Assembly: GCA_016794925.1 (NCBI GenBank)
Contig: JAEUIW010000002.1
Span: 62,001-126,000 of the forward strand
DNA: 64,000 nucleotides
Reading direction: 5' to 3'
Origin: Phycisphaerae bacterium
GTDB lineage: Bacteria > Planctomycetota > Phycisphaerae > Phycisphaerales > UBA1924
Part shown: in pieces, positions 1 through 8,677 of the stretch
How the letters are laid out: each line of letters begins with the position of its first letter
Position numbering within the stretch: position 1 is the first letter of the stretch
Program-made: the position numbers and the translations under genes
Notes under the pieces: model-generated
Told to the model about the DNA's origin: nothing
What the model saw: the letters and a program-made list of their open reading frames with translations, nothing else
Database searches by the model: none

Positions 1-1059
1 GAGCTGGGCGCCACGTTCAGCCATTACGACTTCGGTGTCACCACCGGGGAGTCGTTCACCCGCCGCTCGTCCGCCGTCTGGACGTTCTCGCAGGTCACCA
101 AGAACCCCGCGGAGTTCCGCGACTTCCTGCTCTTCTACAATCCCAACGCGAATCTGGCGACGCTCAAAGTCCGGCTGATCGCATCCGACGGATCGGTGGT
201 GCAGCTGAATGACCGTTACGTCGGCCCGCAGCGCCGCGCCGGCATCAGCTTCACCGACGACGAGTCCATCCCCGACGGCGTGTTCGGTGTCGTCATCAAC
301 TCCGATGTGCCCATCGTCGCCGCGCAGTCGTCGTACAACATCGGCAAGGGCCGCGGGTACGGCTTGCTCGGCAATTCCGAAGGCGGCGCGACCGAGGGCG
401 TGCTCCCGCAGGTGAGCTCCGGCGGCGGAATCGATTCGGAAGTGTCGATCCTCAACGCCACCAACTCCACCGCCGCGGTCAACGTCAGGCTCACGTACGC
501 CAGCGCCAATCTGCCCGAGATTGTCAAGTTGATCACGGTGCCCGCCAACGGCCGCGTGAGCACCTCGCTCAAGGACCTCGGCCTGATCGACTCGCAGCCG
601 GCCGGGTTGCTCTACTTCACGTCCGTTCCCGTCACGCTCACCGTGGCCCAGTACCGTTTCGGCGACGGGGATGCTTCCGTTACGCCCACCGCGGCGGCGA
701 CCACGCAGATCTTCGGTGACGCGTTCATCAACCCGGAGAGCGCCGGGATCACCTATATCGAGACGCTCGGCCTGTACAACCCGACTGCCAACGACATCAA
801 CGTCACGCTGACCTTCCTCTTCACCGACGGCACCACGGCGAACCGCACGGTTCGTGTTTCCGCGGACAACTACTCGCTCGTCAGCATCCACGACGAGCCG
901 GCGATCCTCAACAAGGTCGTCGCGACCGCGTTCTCAATCCGGGCGGACAGCGCATCGCCGTTCGTGGCCGCGTTCACGCACTACGATCTGTTCCTCAACG
1001 GTGGCTGGTCCGCCGCGGGCGCCCCCATCGGTCTGACCACTTCGCTCAGCCAGCTCTGA
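1..1059 (+). CDS. Secreted beta-repeat protein, C-terminal part (5' end outside window)
   Basis: The frame is open from the first base, so only the last 352 residues are visible; a GTG at 196 is unlikely to be the true start. The visible part consists of three or more similar blocks of about 110 residues. Each has an N-P-N/T-A turn (FYNPNAN, LYNPTAN), a stretch of the form V-x-L-x-F/A-S/T-D-G, and a closing segment such as PFVAAFTHYD or PIVAAQSSYN. That pattern resembles DUF5719-like extracellular beta-sandwich domains, which are usually cell-surface or secreted. No sorting signal, LPxTG or PEP-CTERM tail is seen; the protein ends in SLSQL. A strong hairpin follows the stop. The function is unknown, and the repeat assignment rests on visual similarity only. 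Confidence 0.75.
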   Translation, partial: ELGATFSHYDFGVTTGESFTRRSSAVWTFSQVTKNPAEFRDFLLFYNPNANLATLKVRLIASDGSVVQLNDRYVGPQRRAGISFTDDESIPDGVFGVVINSDVPIVAAQSSYNIGKGRGYGLLGNSEGGATEGVLPQVSSGGGIDSEVSILNATNSTAAVNVRLTYASANLPEIVKLITVPANGRVSTSLKDLGLIDSQPAGLLYFTSVPVTLTVAQYRFGDGDASVTPTAAATTQIFGDAFINPESAGITYIETLGLYNPTANDINVTLTFLFTDGTTANRTVRVSADNYSLVSIHDEPAILNKVVATAFSIRADSASPFVAAFTHYDLFLNGGWSAAGAPIGLTTSLSQL

Positions 1060-1090
1060 TCCGAACGCCACAATCCGCACGACAGATCCG

Positions 1091-1112
1091 CACCCCGGCC
1101 CTCGCCGGGGTG
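1091..1112. terminator. Hairpin between convergent genes
   Basis: A perfect 9-bp stem (CACCCCGGC / GCCGGGGTG) closes a 4-base CCTC loop. It is flanked by an outer GACAG...CTGTC pair. It lies between the stop of the first gene and the stop of the leftward rhodanese-fold gene. It could therefore act as a bidirectional terminator, although no clear T-run follows on either strand. Confidence 0.55.
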
Positions 1113-1158
1113 CTGTCTTGTGCTCCCGAACCCGCGTCCGGACGCCGACCGCGGCGCG

Positions 1159-1614
1159 TCACCTGCTCGTGTCGGAATCGGGCGTCTTGGCGTCACCACT
1201 TCCCTCGACGGGAAGCCCCGCGCCGCTCCATTCCGCGAACCCACCCGAGAACATCCGCACCCCGTCGTACCCGCTCGTGAGCAGCCGCTTCGCGAGCGCC
1301 CGGGCCGGGGCGCTCCCCGGGTCCTCGCCGTACACCACAAGCGTCTTGTACGGTCCGAAATCCGGGTTGGCGCCGGTTCGATCCGCGCGAATGTCCGTGA
1401 GCTGAACGCTCCGAGCCCCTCGGATCCGCGCACGCTCGTAGGCCCGCGGCGGGCGGGCATCGATCAGCAGCGCCGAGGGTTTGTCGGCGTCGACGGTCAG
1501 CCGTCGCACCTCATCGATCCCGATCATCTTGATGTCTTTGTCCGTGATGCCCTGGTTGCAACCCCCGGCAACCAGGCACACCCATCCCACCGCAATCGCG
1601 ATCGCGTTCCGCAT
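1159..1614 (-). CDS. Rhodanese-fold lipoprotein lacking the catalytic cysteine
   Basis: A 151-residue protein. It starts with a short charged end, a hydrophobic core and a lipobox (LVAGGC, Cys at about 19), so it should be a lipoprotein anchored outside the cytoplasm. Residues about 35-135 follow the rhodanese pattern: SALLIDARPPRAYERARIRG, then a central strand, then FSGGFAEWSGAGLPVE at the end. Active rhodaneses carry a Cys-based loop after the second YxxG-type strand. Here the loop reads VVYGEDPGSAPARAL and has no cysteine, so sulfurtransferase activity is not expected. It may bind or sense rather than catalyse. It is convergent with the preceding gene and divergent from the DsbD-N-like gene starting at 1669, which supports an extracytoplasmic thiol context. 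Confidence 0.8.
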   Translation of the reverse strand: MRNAIAIAVGWVCLVAGGCNQGITDKDIKMIGIDEVRRLTVDADKPSALLIDARPPRAYERARIRGARSVQLTDIRADRTGANPDFGPYKTLVVYGEDPGSAPARALAKRLLTSGYDGVRMFSGGFAEWSGAGLPVEGSGDAKTPDSDTSR

Positions 1615-1668
1615 GCGTCTATCATACTTCGAGCGCCGCTGCGGGGTAACCCGTGCCGCTCAGCCGAT

Positions 1669-2466
1669 ATGGGTCCCGCCTGCCTCATCCTGGCGTTCTT
1701 CGCGGCGTTCGGGCCGCCCGCAGTATCGGATCCCGTTCGCTCGCACGCTCGCCCCGTTCTCATCGCGGAGCACGAACGACTCGTGCCCGGCAAGACCACC
1801 TACCTCGGCGTAACGTTCGAGATCGACGAGCGCTGGCACATCTACTGGGACGGGCTGAACGACGGAGGCGTGCCGCCGAAGTTCGAGTGGACGCTCCCAC
1901 CGGGCTTTGAAATCGGCCCCTTGGAATGGCCCGCTCCGACCCGGATCGTACTCCCAGGTGATCTCGTTGATCACGTGTACGAGGGCCGTGTCACGATCCT
2001 GGTTCCGCTGCGCGTGCCCACTTCTGTTCCGGACGGTCAGATCGTCGAAATCAACGCCGAAGCGAAATGGCTGGTGTGCAAGGACGTCTGCCTGCCGGGC
2101 TCGGGCACGCTGCGGCTCGCCTGTCCGGTTGGCCTCGATGCCGGAAAGGCGACGTCACCCACTGTTTTCGCCTCGGCTCGTGCGCGAATTCCCAAACCAA
2201 TCCCAATCAACAGTTCGGTCGTGATCGTACGACGCACGGCTGGTTCCCTCGAGATCGAGTCGGCCGGAGCGACGGGTCTGTCATTCTACCCGTACGCATG
2301 GAGCGCCCAGATGACGGACCCGGCCCGCTCCGGCGTCTCGGAGAGCGATATCCTTCGCTTGGCGTTCGATGCGGAAACCGCAGGTTCTCAGCCACGAATC
2401 GGGGGGATCATCGAGATTCGACGAACAGGCCACGAACCAGAGTTTTTCACGTTCGAATCGCGTTGA
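1669..2466 (+). CDS. DsbD N-terminal-domain-like exported protein
   Basis: A 265-residue protein. The chosen ATG begins MGPACLILAFFAAF, a plausible signal peptide; upstream codons in this frame lie antisense to the rhodanese-fold gene and look non-coding. After the signal come features of the DsbD alpha (thiol-disulfide interchange, DsbC-binding) family: WHIYWDGLNDGG, LPPGFEIGPLEWPAP and a cysteine pair in KWLVCKDVCLPG that matches the active-site CxxxC region. The rest is beta-rich. No transmembrane electron-conducting domain or thioredoxin domain follows, so this is a stand-alone N-terminal module, probably periplasmic. A redoxin-type thiol protein follows 150 bp downstream, which suggests a shared role in envelope thiol chemistry. 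That link is inferred from position only. Confidence 0.8.
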   Translation: MGPACLILAFFAAFGPPAVSDPVRSHARPVLIAEHERLVPGKTTYLGVTFEIDERWHIYWDGLNDGGVPPKFEWTLPPGFEIGPLEWPAPTRIVLPGDLVDHVYEGRVTILVPLRVPTSVPDGQIVEINAEAKWLVCKDVCLPGSGTLRLACPVGLDAGKATSPTVFASARARIPKPIPINSSVVIVRRTAGSLEIESAGATGLSFYPYAWSAQMTDPARSGVSESDILRLAFDAETAGSQPRIGGIIEIRRTGHEPEFFTFESR

Positions 2467-2617
2467 CGGACCGCTCTCTTCCCTCACGTCGTCGCGCCAG
2501 CACGCTCAGGTTCACGGCGGCGCACGCGGCAATCCGAAATACTCTCGACCCGGGCTCGCCCGGGCGATCCGAAACGCACGTAACTCGTACCAACGGACAC
2601 ACCAAGGAGATCCAACG

Positions 2618-3307
2618 ATGACCTGCAAGATGTGCAACGGCGGCATGTTCCTGGGCCTCGTCGCGGCTGGCGCGCTCACCGCTTCCGCGATCAGCCTGTC
2701 CAACACGTCGGTGTTCGCGCAGACCGCGGCGCCCGCCAAGGCGGAGCCGCCCGCGAAAGACGTGAAGAAGGAGCAGAAAGTCGCGACGGCCAAGGTCGGC
2801 GAGACCGCGCCCGATTTCACTCTCACCGACACCGACGGCAAGACCGTCTCCCTCGCGGAGTGGACCAAGTCCGGCAACACGGTCGTCCTCGAGTGGTTCA
2901 ACCCCGGCTGCCCATTTATCGTCAAGCATCATGAGAAGAACCCGACTTTCGCGAACCTCAGCAAGGAATTCAAGGACAAGAAGGTCGCGTTCCTCGCGAT
3001 CAACACCGGCGCGTCCAAGGCCGACCTCGCCAAGGCCAAGAAGGACTGGAACATCGCCTATCCGGTCGCGCTCGACACCGACGGCAAGGTCAGCAAGATG
3101 TACGGCGCCAAGACGACGCCCCACTGCTTCGTGATCGCCGCCGACGGCAAGCTCGTCTACTCCGGCGCGATCGACAACGACTCGGACATGGCCAAGGCCG
3201 GTGACAAGAACTACGTCAAGGCCGCGCTGGACGAGATCCTCGCCGGCAAGAAAGTCACGACCGCCGAGACCAAGCCCTACGGCTGCCCGGTCAAGTATCA
3301 GAACTGA
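2618..3307 (+). CDS. Exported redoxin / AhpC-TSA family thiol protein
   Basis: A 229-residue protein. The ATG is preceded by an AAGGAGA ribosome-binding site at 2604-2610. A signal-like N-terminus ends near SVFAQTAAP and is followed by a Lys/Ala-rich spacer. From about residue 55 a thioredoxin fold begins: GETAPDFTLTDTDGK, then the active-site strand LEWFNPGCPFIVKHHEKN, then TTPHCFVIAADGKLVYSGAID. This is the redoxin subgroup with one active-site Cys in the N-x-x-C-P-F motif, and a second conserved Cys near the end (KPYGCPVKYQ). The N-terminus also holds a CxxC (TCKMCNGG). It probably acts as an extracytoplasmic peroxide or thiol reductase. A strong terminator follows immediately, so transcription likely ends here. 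Confidence 0.88.
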   Translation: MTCKMCNGGMFLGLVAAGALTASAISLSNTSVFAQTAAPAKAEPPAKDVKKEQKVATAKVGETAPDFTLTDTDGKTVSLAEWTKSGNTVVLEWFNPGCPFIVKHHEKNPTFANLSKEFKDKKVAFLAINTGASKADLAKAKKDWNIAYPVALDTDGKVSKMYGAKTTPHCFVIAADGKLVYSGAIDNDSDMAKAGDKNYVKAALDEILAGKKVTTAETKPYGCPVKYQN

Positions 3308-3334
3308 GCACGCCCCGGCGTACGCTGGCATCCC

Positions 3335-3365
3335 CGCGGGCCCGGTCCTTACGACCGGGCCCGCG
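3335..3365 (+). terminator. Rho-independent terminator after the redoxin gene
   Basis: A perfect 13-bp GC-rich stem (CGCGGGCCCGGTC with GACCGGGCCCGCG) and a 5-base loop, followed by TTCTATTTT. It begins 27 bases after the redoxin stop codon. Confidence 0.9.
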
Positions 3366-3443
3366 TTCTATTTTGCGACCAATCTCACACCCGACACGAT
3401 CGGCCCGCCGCACGCGCCAGTAGAATCTGCCGATGGAGGTACG

Positions 3444-5537
3444 ATGAGCACCCTCGCCGACGCCGGCTACCTCGCCATCATGATCGCCGGGTTCACGCTC
3501 GTGATCGTGGTTCACGAGCTCGGGCACCTGATCGCGGCCCGCTGGGCGGGCATCCGCGTGCTCGCCTTCGCGGTGGGTTTCGGCCGGGCGTTGTTCTCAT
3601 ATCGCCCCGGACTCGGGTGGCGCCGCGGCTCCAGCGACGCCGAATTCCAGAGCCTGCAGCGTGATGACCCCGCAACCGCTTCCCGCGTCAGCCCCACCGA
3701 ATACCGCTGGAACATCCTCCCGCTCGGCGGGTACGTCAAGATGCTCGGACAGGAAGACGGAGATCCGTCCGCTCGCAGCGAAGCGCCCGACAGTTTCCAA
3801 TCCTGCCCGCCCTGGAAACGATTGGTGGTGATGTCGGCCGGCGTTGCGTTCAACGTCATCCTCGCCGCGGTGCTGTTCATCGTGGTCTTCAGCGCGGGCA
3901 TGCGCGCCGAGCCCGCCCGAATCGGGTTCGTCGAGCCAAACTCACCGGCGGCCGCCGCCACGCCCGTCCACGCATCGTCGGCCGGCGCGTCCGGCCTCCG
4001 CCCCGGCGACACCGTCACGGCGATCGACGGAGTCAGACCCGATTCCTTCTACGATCTCGTGCTGGCGACGGTGATCGGAAGGCCCGGCCGGGAGATCGAG
4101 ATCACCGTTGTACGTGAGGGCGTGCCCGATCCGCTCTCGTTCCGGATCACTCCCAAGGAGAGCCCCGAGACTCGCATCCAGTCCATCGGGGTGTACCCCG
4201 CGTCGTCGGGGGTACTCGCCCCGCGCTCGCCCGAGCTGCTCGATCGGCTCGCCCGCGCCGGCCTGGCCGCAGTCCCACCCGATTCTGCGCTCGCTGCCGT
4301 CAACGGTGTCTCCACGACGTCGTTCTACGCCCTCGACGCGGCGGCACGAGCCTCGCGGGGGCGACCGTTGCACATCGATTTTCGCACCCCGAACGGATCC
4401 ACCATCCCGGCGACCATCAACCCCACGGCGGAATTGCAAACCGGCGCGGTGACCCTCTCCCCGGGCGTCCGCGCCCCGATCCGCCACCTGCTGGGCTTCG
4501 CGCCGGTGCTGCGCGTCGAGCACGCCACGGAGCGGGCCGCGGCCCTCGGCCTCCGGGACGGCGACGTGTTCGCGCGCGTCGGCGACATCGAATGGCCCTC
4601 GTTCGCCCAGGGGATCGCCGAGATCCGCCGCAACAAGGACAAGTCGATCCCCATCGTAGTTGTGCGATCAACGGCCGAAGGCAACCTCGACCACGCCACG
4701 AGGATCGACCTCGGCGCATTGCCCGTTTCATCGGCGGGCACGATCGGTTTCTCCGCGGGTGATTCGGCCGGGTCCGCGATGCTGCTCGCCGCGCCCGAGT
4801 CCCCCGCTCCCGCCGGCGAGTCGGAGCGTTCTTCGCGATACTCGACCGCGTCCCTTGGGTTGCCCCCGGGCACACGCATCCTGAGAGTCAACGGAGCGAC
4901 CGTTCACGACTTCGCCTCGTTCCGCGAGGCGCTCCGCACGGCGTTCACGCCGGTCGTGCCGGAGGCTCGCTCCCACGCGGTGACGCTCACCGTCCTGCCC
5001 CCGCACGAGAACGCGCAGCCCTTCGAGATTGTCTGGAACGTTCCCCGACGCGAGATCGACGCCGTCGCGGCGCTCGGCTGGCTCAACCCCCTCGCGGAGG
5101 ACCTGTTTGTCCCGGACCAGATAGTGCTCCGGGCCAAGGACCCTCTGGGCGCCCTCACCATGGGTCTCCGTGAGACCCATCGCGTGATGCTGACCACGTA
5201 CCTCACGTTCGTGCGCCTCTTCCAGGGCTCGGTCAAGGTCGAGCACCTCCAGGGTCCGGTCGGGATCGCGCACGCCGGGACCATCGTCGCCAGCCAGGGG
5301 CTCATCAAGTTCCTGTTCTTCCTCGCCCTGATCAGCATCAACCTGGCCGTCGTGAACTTCCTTCCGCTCCCGGTGCTGGACGGAGGGCACGTGTGCTTCC
5401 TGCTCTACGAGCAGATCACGGGCCGGCCCGTCTCGGTAGGAGTTCAGAACGTCGCCACGATTGCGGCGCTGCTCCTGATCGGCTCGGTGTTCCTGCTCAC
5501 GACCTTCAACGACATCGCTCGGCTCTTCGGTCGATAG
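3444..5537 (+). CDS. rseP: RIP/site-2 family intramembrane zinc metalloprotease (RseP-like), enlarged
   Basis: A 697-residue membrane protease, much longer than the ~450 residues of E. coli RseP. The zinc site HELGH is at residues 24-28 in the first membrane helix (VIVVHELGHLIAARWAG). The matching motif NFLPLPVLDGGH is about 60 residues from the end and supplies the third metal ligand. Between them are several PDZ-like modules with typical turns: LRPGDTVTAIDGV near 195, LGLRDGDVFARVGDIEW near 370 and LPPGTRILRVNGATV near 475. RseP-type enzymes cut membrane-anchored anti-sigma factors or other single-pass proteins and remnant signal peptides. The window contains two sigma-factor loci, but nothing here ties this protease to either. 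GGAGGT lies just before the ATG. The symbol denotes the family; the exact substrate is unknown. Confidence 0.88.
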   Translation: MSTLADAGYLAIMIAGFTLVIVVHELGHLIAARWAGIRVLAFAVGFGRALFSYRPGLGWRRGSSDAEFQSLQRDDPATASRVSPTEYRWNILPLGGYVKMLGQEDGDPSARSEAPDSFQSCPPWKRLVVMSAGVAFNVILAAVLFIVVFSAGMRAEPARIGFVEPNSPAAAATPVHASSAGASGLRPGDTVTAIDGVRPDSFYDLVLATVIGRPGREIEITVVREGVPDPLSFRITPKESPETRIQSIGVYPASSGVLAPRSPELLDRLARAGLAAVPPDSALAAVNGVSTTSFYALDAAARASRGRPLHIDFRTPNGSTIPATINPTAELQTGAVTLSPGVRAPIRHLLGFAPVLRVEHATERAAALGLRDGDVFARVGDIEWPSFAQGIAEIRRNKDKSIPIVVVRSTAEGNLDHATRIDLGALPVSSAGTIGFSAGDSAGSAMLLAAPESPAPAGESERSSRYSTASLGLPPGTRILRVNGATVHDFASFREALRTAFTPVVPEARSHAVTLTVLPPHENAQPFEIVWNVPRREIDAVAALGWLNPLAEDLFVPDQIVLRAKDPLGALTMGLRETHRVMLTTYLTFVRLFQGSVKVEHLQGPVGIAHAGTIVASQGLIKFLFFLALISINLAVVNFLPLPVLDGGHVCFLLYEQITGRPVSVGVQNVATIAALLLIGSVFLLTTFNDIARLFGR

Positions 5538-5681
5538 GGTGATCCGCGCGCCCGCGTTCGGAACCGGCACCCCCACCGCGCACGCATATGCTGGGCCCCG
5601 TGGCTCGCCGCCTCGGCCCGCCCGATGAACGGGCCGGCCTATGGTTGAGGCTCATCGGCACACCCCAGAAAGGACCGGAAC

Positions 5682-6014
5682 ATGTCCGACAATCCCCAGC
5701 CGCAATCCCAGCAGGTCCAGCTCCGCATCGACGAGTCGCGGATGGATACCACCTACGCCAACACCATCCGCACCAGCACCACCCCCGACGAAGTCGTGCT
5801 CGACTTCGGCATCAACCTGCCCATGCCCTCGCCCGACGGCAAGCCCCTCATCTCCTTCAACGTCGGGTCCAGGATCGTGCTGAACTGGCGCGGCGCGAAA
5901 CGGCTGGCCATCTCGCTCGGGCAGGTCATCAGGCAATTCGAAGAGCGCAACGGCGAGATCCCCCTCGGCGGAACGGGAGAGAGCAGCCAGGGCGGTCCCC
6001 GTCTCGCGGAATAA
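5682..6014 (+). CDS. DUF3467 family small protein
   Basis: A 110-residue protein with an AAAGGA ribosome-binding site before the ATG. It fits the DUF3467 pattern: an early TTYANTIRTSTTPDEVVLDFG segment, then SRIVLNWRGAKRLAISLGQVI, then a short acidic/Gly/Ser tail. Members are small, cytosolic and of unknown biochemical role. Between the upstream protease and this gene is a GC-rich inverted repeat (5614-5636) without a T-run. The ABC ATPase gene follows 68 bp downstream in the same direction and could be co-transcribed. Confidence 0.85.
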   Translation: MSDNPQPQSQQVQLRIDESRMDTTYANTIRTSTTPDEVVLDFGINLPMPSPDGKPLISFNVGSRIVLNWRGAKRLAISLGQVIRQFEERNGEIPLGGTGESSQGGPRLAE

Positions 6015-6082
6015 CAACTCCGCGAATTTCCCCACGATCCGTCAACGCCGACCGGTGCCCCGAGTGGTACCGTTCGCACGTC

Positions 6083-7141
6083 ATGTCGCGCGCTCCGGCC
6101 ACCCCCTTGCTCGAAGTCCTCGACCTCGCGGTCGACTTTGATCGACGTGATTCGACGCCTCTCCGCGCCGTCGAGGGAGTGACGTTCCGCCTCTATCCTG
6201 GCCAGACGCTCGCGATCGTCGGTGAGTCGGGCAGCGGGAAATCCGTCACCGGACTCAGCCTGCTCGGGCTGCAATCGCCGGGCAGGATCGCCCGCGGCCG
6301 CGCCCTTTGGCGTGAGTCCTCCTCCCACGATGCCGAGGACCTTCTGTCCCTCAGAGGGGACGCGATTCGCGCCTACCGCGGCGGGAAGATCGCGATGATC
6401 TTCCAGGAACCGATGACCAGCCTCAATCCGGTCATGCGTGTGGGCGATCAGATCGCCGAAGCGGTCCGGCTGCACACCGATGTCTCGGCCCGCGACGCCA
6501 GGTCCCGAGCCGTGGACGCGCTCGCGGCAGTCGCGATTGACGAGCCTCACCGCCGGGCACGCGAATACCCGCATCAGTTTTCCGGCGGCATGCGCCAACG
6601 TGTGATGATCGCCATGGCCATCGCTTGCCGCCCCCGAGTGCTCATCGCCGATGAACCCACGACCGCGCTGGACGCCACCACGCAAGCACAGGTGCTCACG
6701 CTCATCGACCGCCTCCGCCGCGAGCAGCGAGTGGCGGTGATCCTGATTACGCACTCGCTCGGCTTGGTCGCCGGACACGCCGATGTCGCCGCGGTCATGC
6801 ACTCCGGCCGGATTCTCGAGTTCGCTCCCGCGAACACCATTCTCGCTCGCCCCTTGCATCCCTACACCGTGGCATTATTGAGGTGCATTCCCACGATCCG
6901 GGGGCCGATCCGACAACGACTAACGACCGTGCGTGACTTGGTTCGTTCTGTCGAACCCCTCTCCCCAGGATTGGCTGGACATCGGCCTTGGTGGCCAAAC
7001 GAATTTCACGAGGCCGATCGAACGCGGGCCACCGTGCTCATCGAGCCTGAGGAACATCACTGGGTACGTGTATGGGCCGATTCCAAGGCTCCCAGAGGAG
7101 ACTGGGCGATACCCGGTGTGCAGACCACTCGAATCCCGTGA
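6083..7141 (+). CDS. Oligopeptide/dipeptide-type ABC transporter ATP-binding protein
   Basis: A 352-residue ATPase of the DppD/OppD class. Motifs in order: Walker [10 protein letters not shown] (about residue 47), Q-loop [13 protein letters not shown] typical of peptide importers, signature [13 protein letters not shown], Walker [13 protein letters not shown] and switch histidine ILITHSLG. The C-terminal region contains [12 protein letters not shown], usual for this class. However, the cysteine-rich C-P-F-x-P-R-C segment that normally follows is replaced by an unrelated Pro/Trp-rich tail ending in VQTTRIP. No permease or binding-protein genes are adjacent, so this is an orphan ATPase within the window. 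The start at 6083 ([12 protein letters not shown]) lacks a strong ribosome-binding site. Confidence 0.85.
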   Translation: MSRAPATPLLEVLDLAVDFDRRDSTPLRAVEGVTFRLYPGQTLAIVGESGSGKSVTGLSLLGLQSPGRIARGRALWRESSSHDAEDLLSLRGDAIRAYRGGKIAMIFQEPMTSLNPVMRVGDQIAEAVRLHTDVSARDARSRAVDALAAVAIDEPHRRAREYPHQFSGGMRQRVMIAMAIACRPRVLIADEPTTALDATTQAQVLTLIDRLRREQRVAVILITHSLGLVAGHADVAAVMHSGRILEFAPANTILARPLHPYTVALLRCIPTIRGPIRQRLTTVRDLVRSVEPLSPGLAGHRPWWPNEFHEADRTRATVLIEPEEHHWVRVWADSKAPRGDWAIPGVQTTRIP

Positions 7142-7361
7142 TCGCGGCAGTGGCATCCAAGCAGATCAGCGAGCCGCACGAGTGATTTGGCTCGGACCGT
7201 TTTGATGTCCGATAACAAAACGGCCTTTGTGCCCTCCCGAGTGCGTGTTCGGCACATCCCGCGAAGACCTAATTGCAGCGCCAGCGAAAAAACTCAGGAC
7301 TGAGCTCGTAAATCGAGTACACTCTCCCCATTCGGGGTGTCGGCGATGGAAGGGATACCGC

Positions 7362-8651
7362 ATGAGTTCGATGCGTTCGTTGGTGGCTGTGGTGTTCGGC
7401 TCGGTACTCATCGCGGCGAGCATCACGGCAATCGCGCACCCACCGGGCTTTGATCCACTGGGAGACTTGCCGGGCAACCGGTTCTTGAGCGAGGCGTTCG
7501 GCATCTCCAAGGATGCGGACTCCGTGGTGGGCACCTCGATCGCTGCGAACGGCTACCTCCGAGCCTTCCGTTGGCAGGAGGGTGCCGGGATGAGCGGCCT
7601 GGGCGTTCCAATTCCCGGCAACTACCGCGAGAGCATCGCGTACGCCACGAATGCCGACGGATCCGTCGCGGTGGGGTATGCATTCAACAGCACAGGTGGT
7701 CTTCCGTTCGAAGCGCCGTTCCGCTGGACGCCGGGCGGCGGGATGCAGCTCTTGTCAGGGATCCCCGCCAACACGATCTATGGCGTGGCGTACGACACCA
7801 GCTTCTCTGGGAATGTCGTGGCCGGCAGCCTGACCGGGTACCTAATCCCCGGCAACACAACTCCGGTGACACGTGGCTTCCGATGGCTCACGACCACGGG
7901 CTTCACGCTGATCCCACCGCTCGGTAATTGCTACTCGGATTCGGAGGCCCGAGGCGTCTCATCGAACGGCTCGGTTGTCGTGGGAGGGACCTACAACGCC
8001 AATTGCGATTACGAGGCGTTCCGCTGGACTCCGGCTGGTGGCACCGTCGGCTTGGGCGACCTGCCCGGTAACTTCTTCTCCAGCAAAGCGCTCGGCACCA
8101 ACTCCAATGGATCGGTCGTGGTTGGCCGGGGTACCGGCGTGAACGGCTTCGAGGCCTTCCGCTGGACGAGCTCCGGCGGCATGAGCGGACTCGGCCGCCT
8201 CCCCGGCAATCAGTACTCGTACGCCAACGCGACCTCCGACGCCGGGAACGTCGTGGTCGGGTATTGCACCCCACCGAACCAGTCCGGGCTGAGCACCGCG
8301 TTCATCTGGTACGAGGGACGCGGGATGTTCACGGTGCATGATCTTCTGCACCGGCGCGGCATTCATGACGCTGATGGATGGCTGCTCCTCGAAGCCACGG
8401 ACGTCGATGCCGATGGCGCCCTCATCGTCGGGTATGGGATCAATCCGTCCGGAGCGTGGGAGGGGTGGCGGGCCTCGATCCCGGTCTGCTTCGCGGACTT
8501 CAACGCCGACCATTCCGTCGACGATTTCGACTACTTCGACTTCCTCAACGCGTTCAATCTCAACGCGCCCGAGGCCGACTACAACCAGGACGGCAACGTC
8601 GATGACTTCGACTACTTTGATTTCCTCAATGATTTCTTCGCGGGCTGCTGA
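7362..8651 (+). CDS. Secreted HAF-repeat protein with C-terminal dockerin-like calcium repeats
   Basis: A 429-residue protein with an N-terminal signal peptide (RSLVAVVFGSVLIAASITAIA). The body is a series of HAF-type repeats of about 45-55 residues, each ending in A-F-R-W plus a Gly-rich turn followed by G-L-G or similar (AFRWQEGAGMSGLG, AFRWTPAGGTVGLGDLPGN, AFRWTSSGGMSGLGRLPGN) and containing SxDGSVVVG-like strands. The tail carries two dockerin-like calcium loops (DFNADHSVDDFDYFDFLN and DYNQDGNVDDFDYFDFLN) and ends in GC. That pairing of Asp/Asn loops near the C-terminus is frequent in planctomycete secreted proteins. It probably acts outside the cell; its ligand is unknown. The 220-bp gap upstream contains an A-run and small palindromes and may hold its promoter. 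Confidence 0.85.
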   Translation: MSSMRSLVAVVFGSVLIAASITAIAHPPGFDPLGDLPGNRFLSEAFGISKDADSVVGTSIAANGYLRAFRWQEGAGMSGLGVPIPGNYRESIAYATNADGSVAVGYAFNSTGGLPFEAPFRWTPGGGMQLLSGIPANTIYGVAYDTSFSGNVVAGSLTGYLIPGNTTPVTRGFRWLTTTGFTLIPPLGNCYSDSEARGVSSNGSVVVGGTYNANCDYEAFRWTPAGGTVGLGDLPGNFFSSKALGTNSNGSVVVGRGTGVNGFEAFRWTSSGGMSGLGRLPGNQYSYANATSDAGNVVVGYCTPPNQSGLSTAFIWYEGRGMFTVHDLLHRRGIHDADGWLLLEATDVDADGALIVGYGINPSGAWEGWRASIPVCFADFNADHSVDDFDYFDFLNAFNLNAPEADYNQDGNVDDFDYFDFLNDFFAGC

Positions 8652-8677
8652 TCGCATCGCGGACGGGACATCCCGGT

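Noticed and set aside
1120-1668. Open frame on the plus strand in front of the DsbD-N-like gene
   Set aside because: It is antisense to the rhodanese-fold gene, which has a lipobox and a domain pattern; the translated upstream part has biased, featureless composition. The start at 1669 gives a signal peptide.
5614-5636. GC-rich inverted repeat between the site-2 protease and the DUF3467 gene as a terminator
   Set aside because: A 7-bp stem with a 9-base loop and no T-run; too weak to call in GC-rich DNA.
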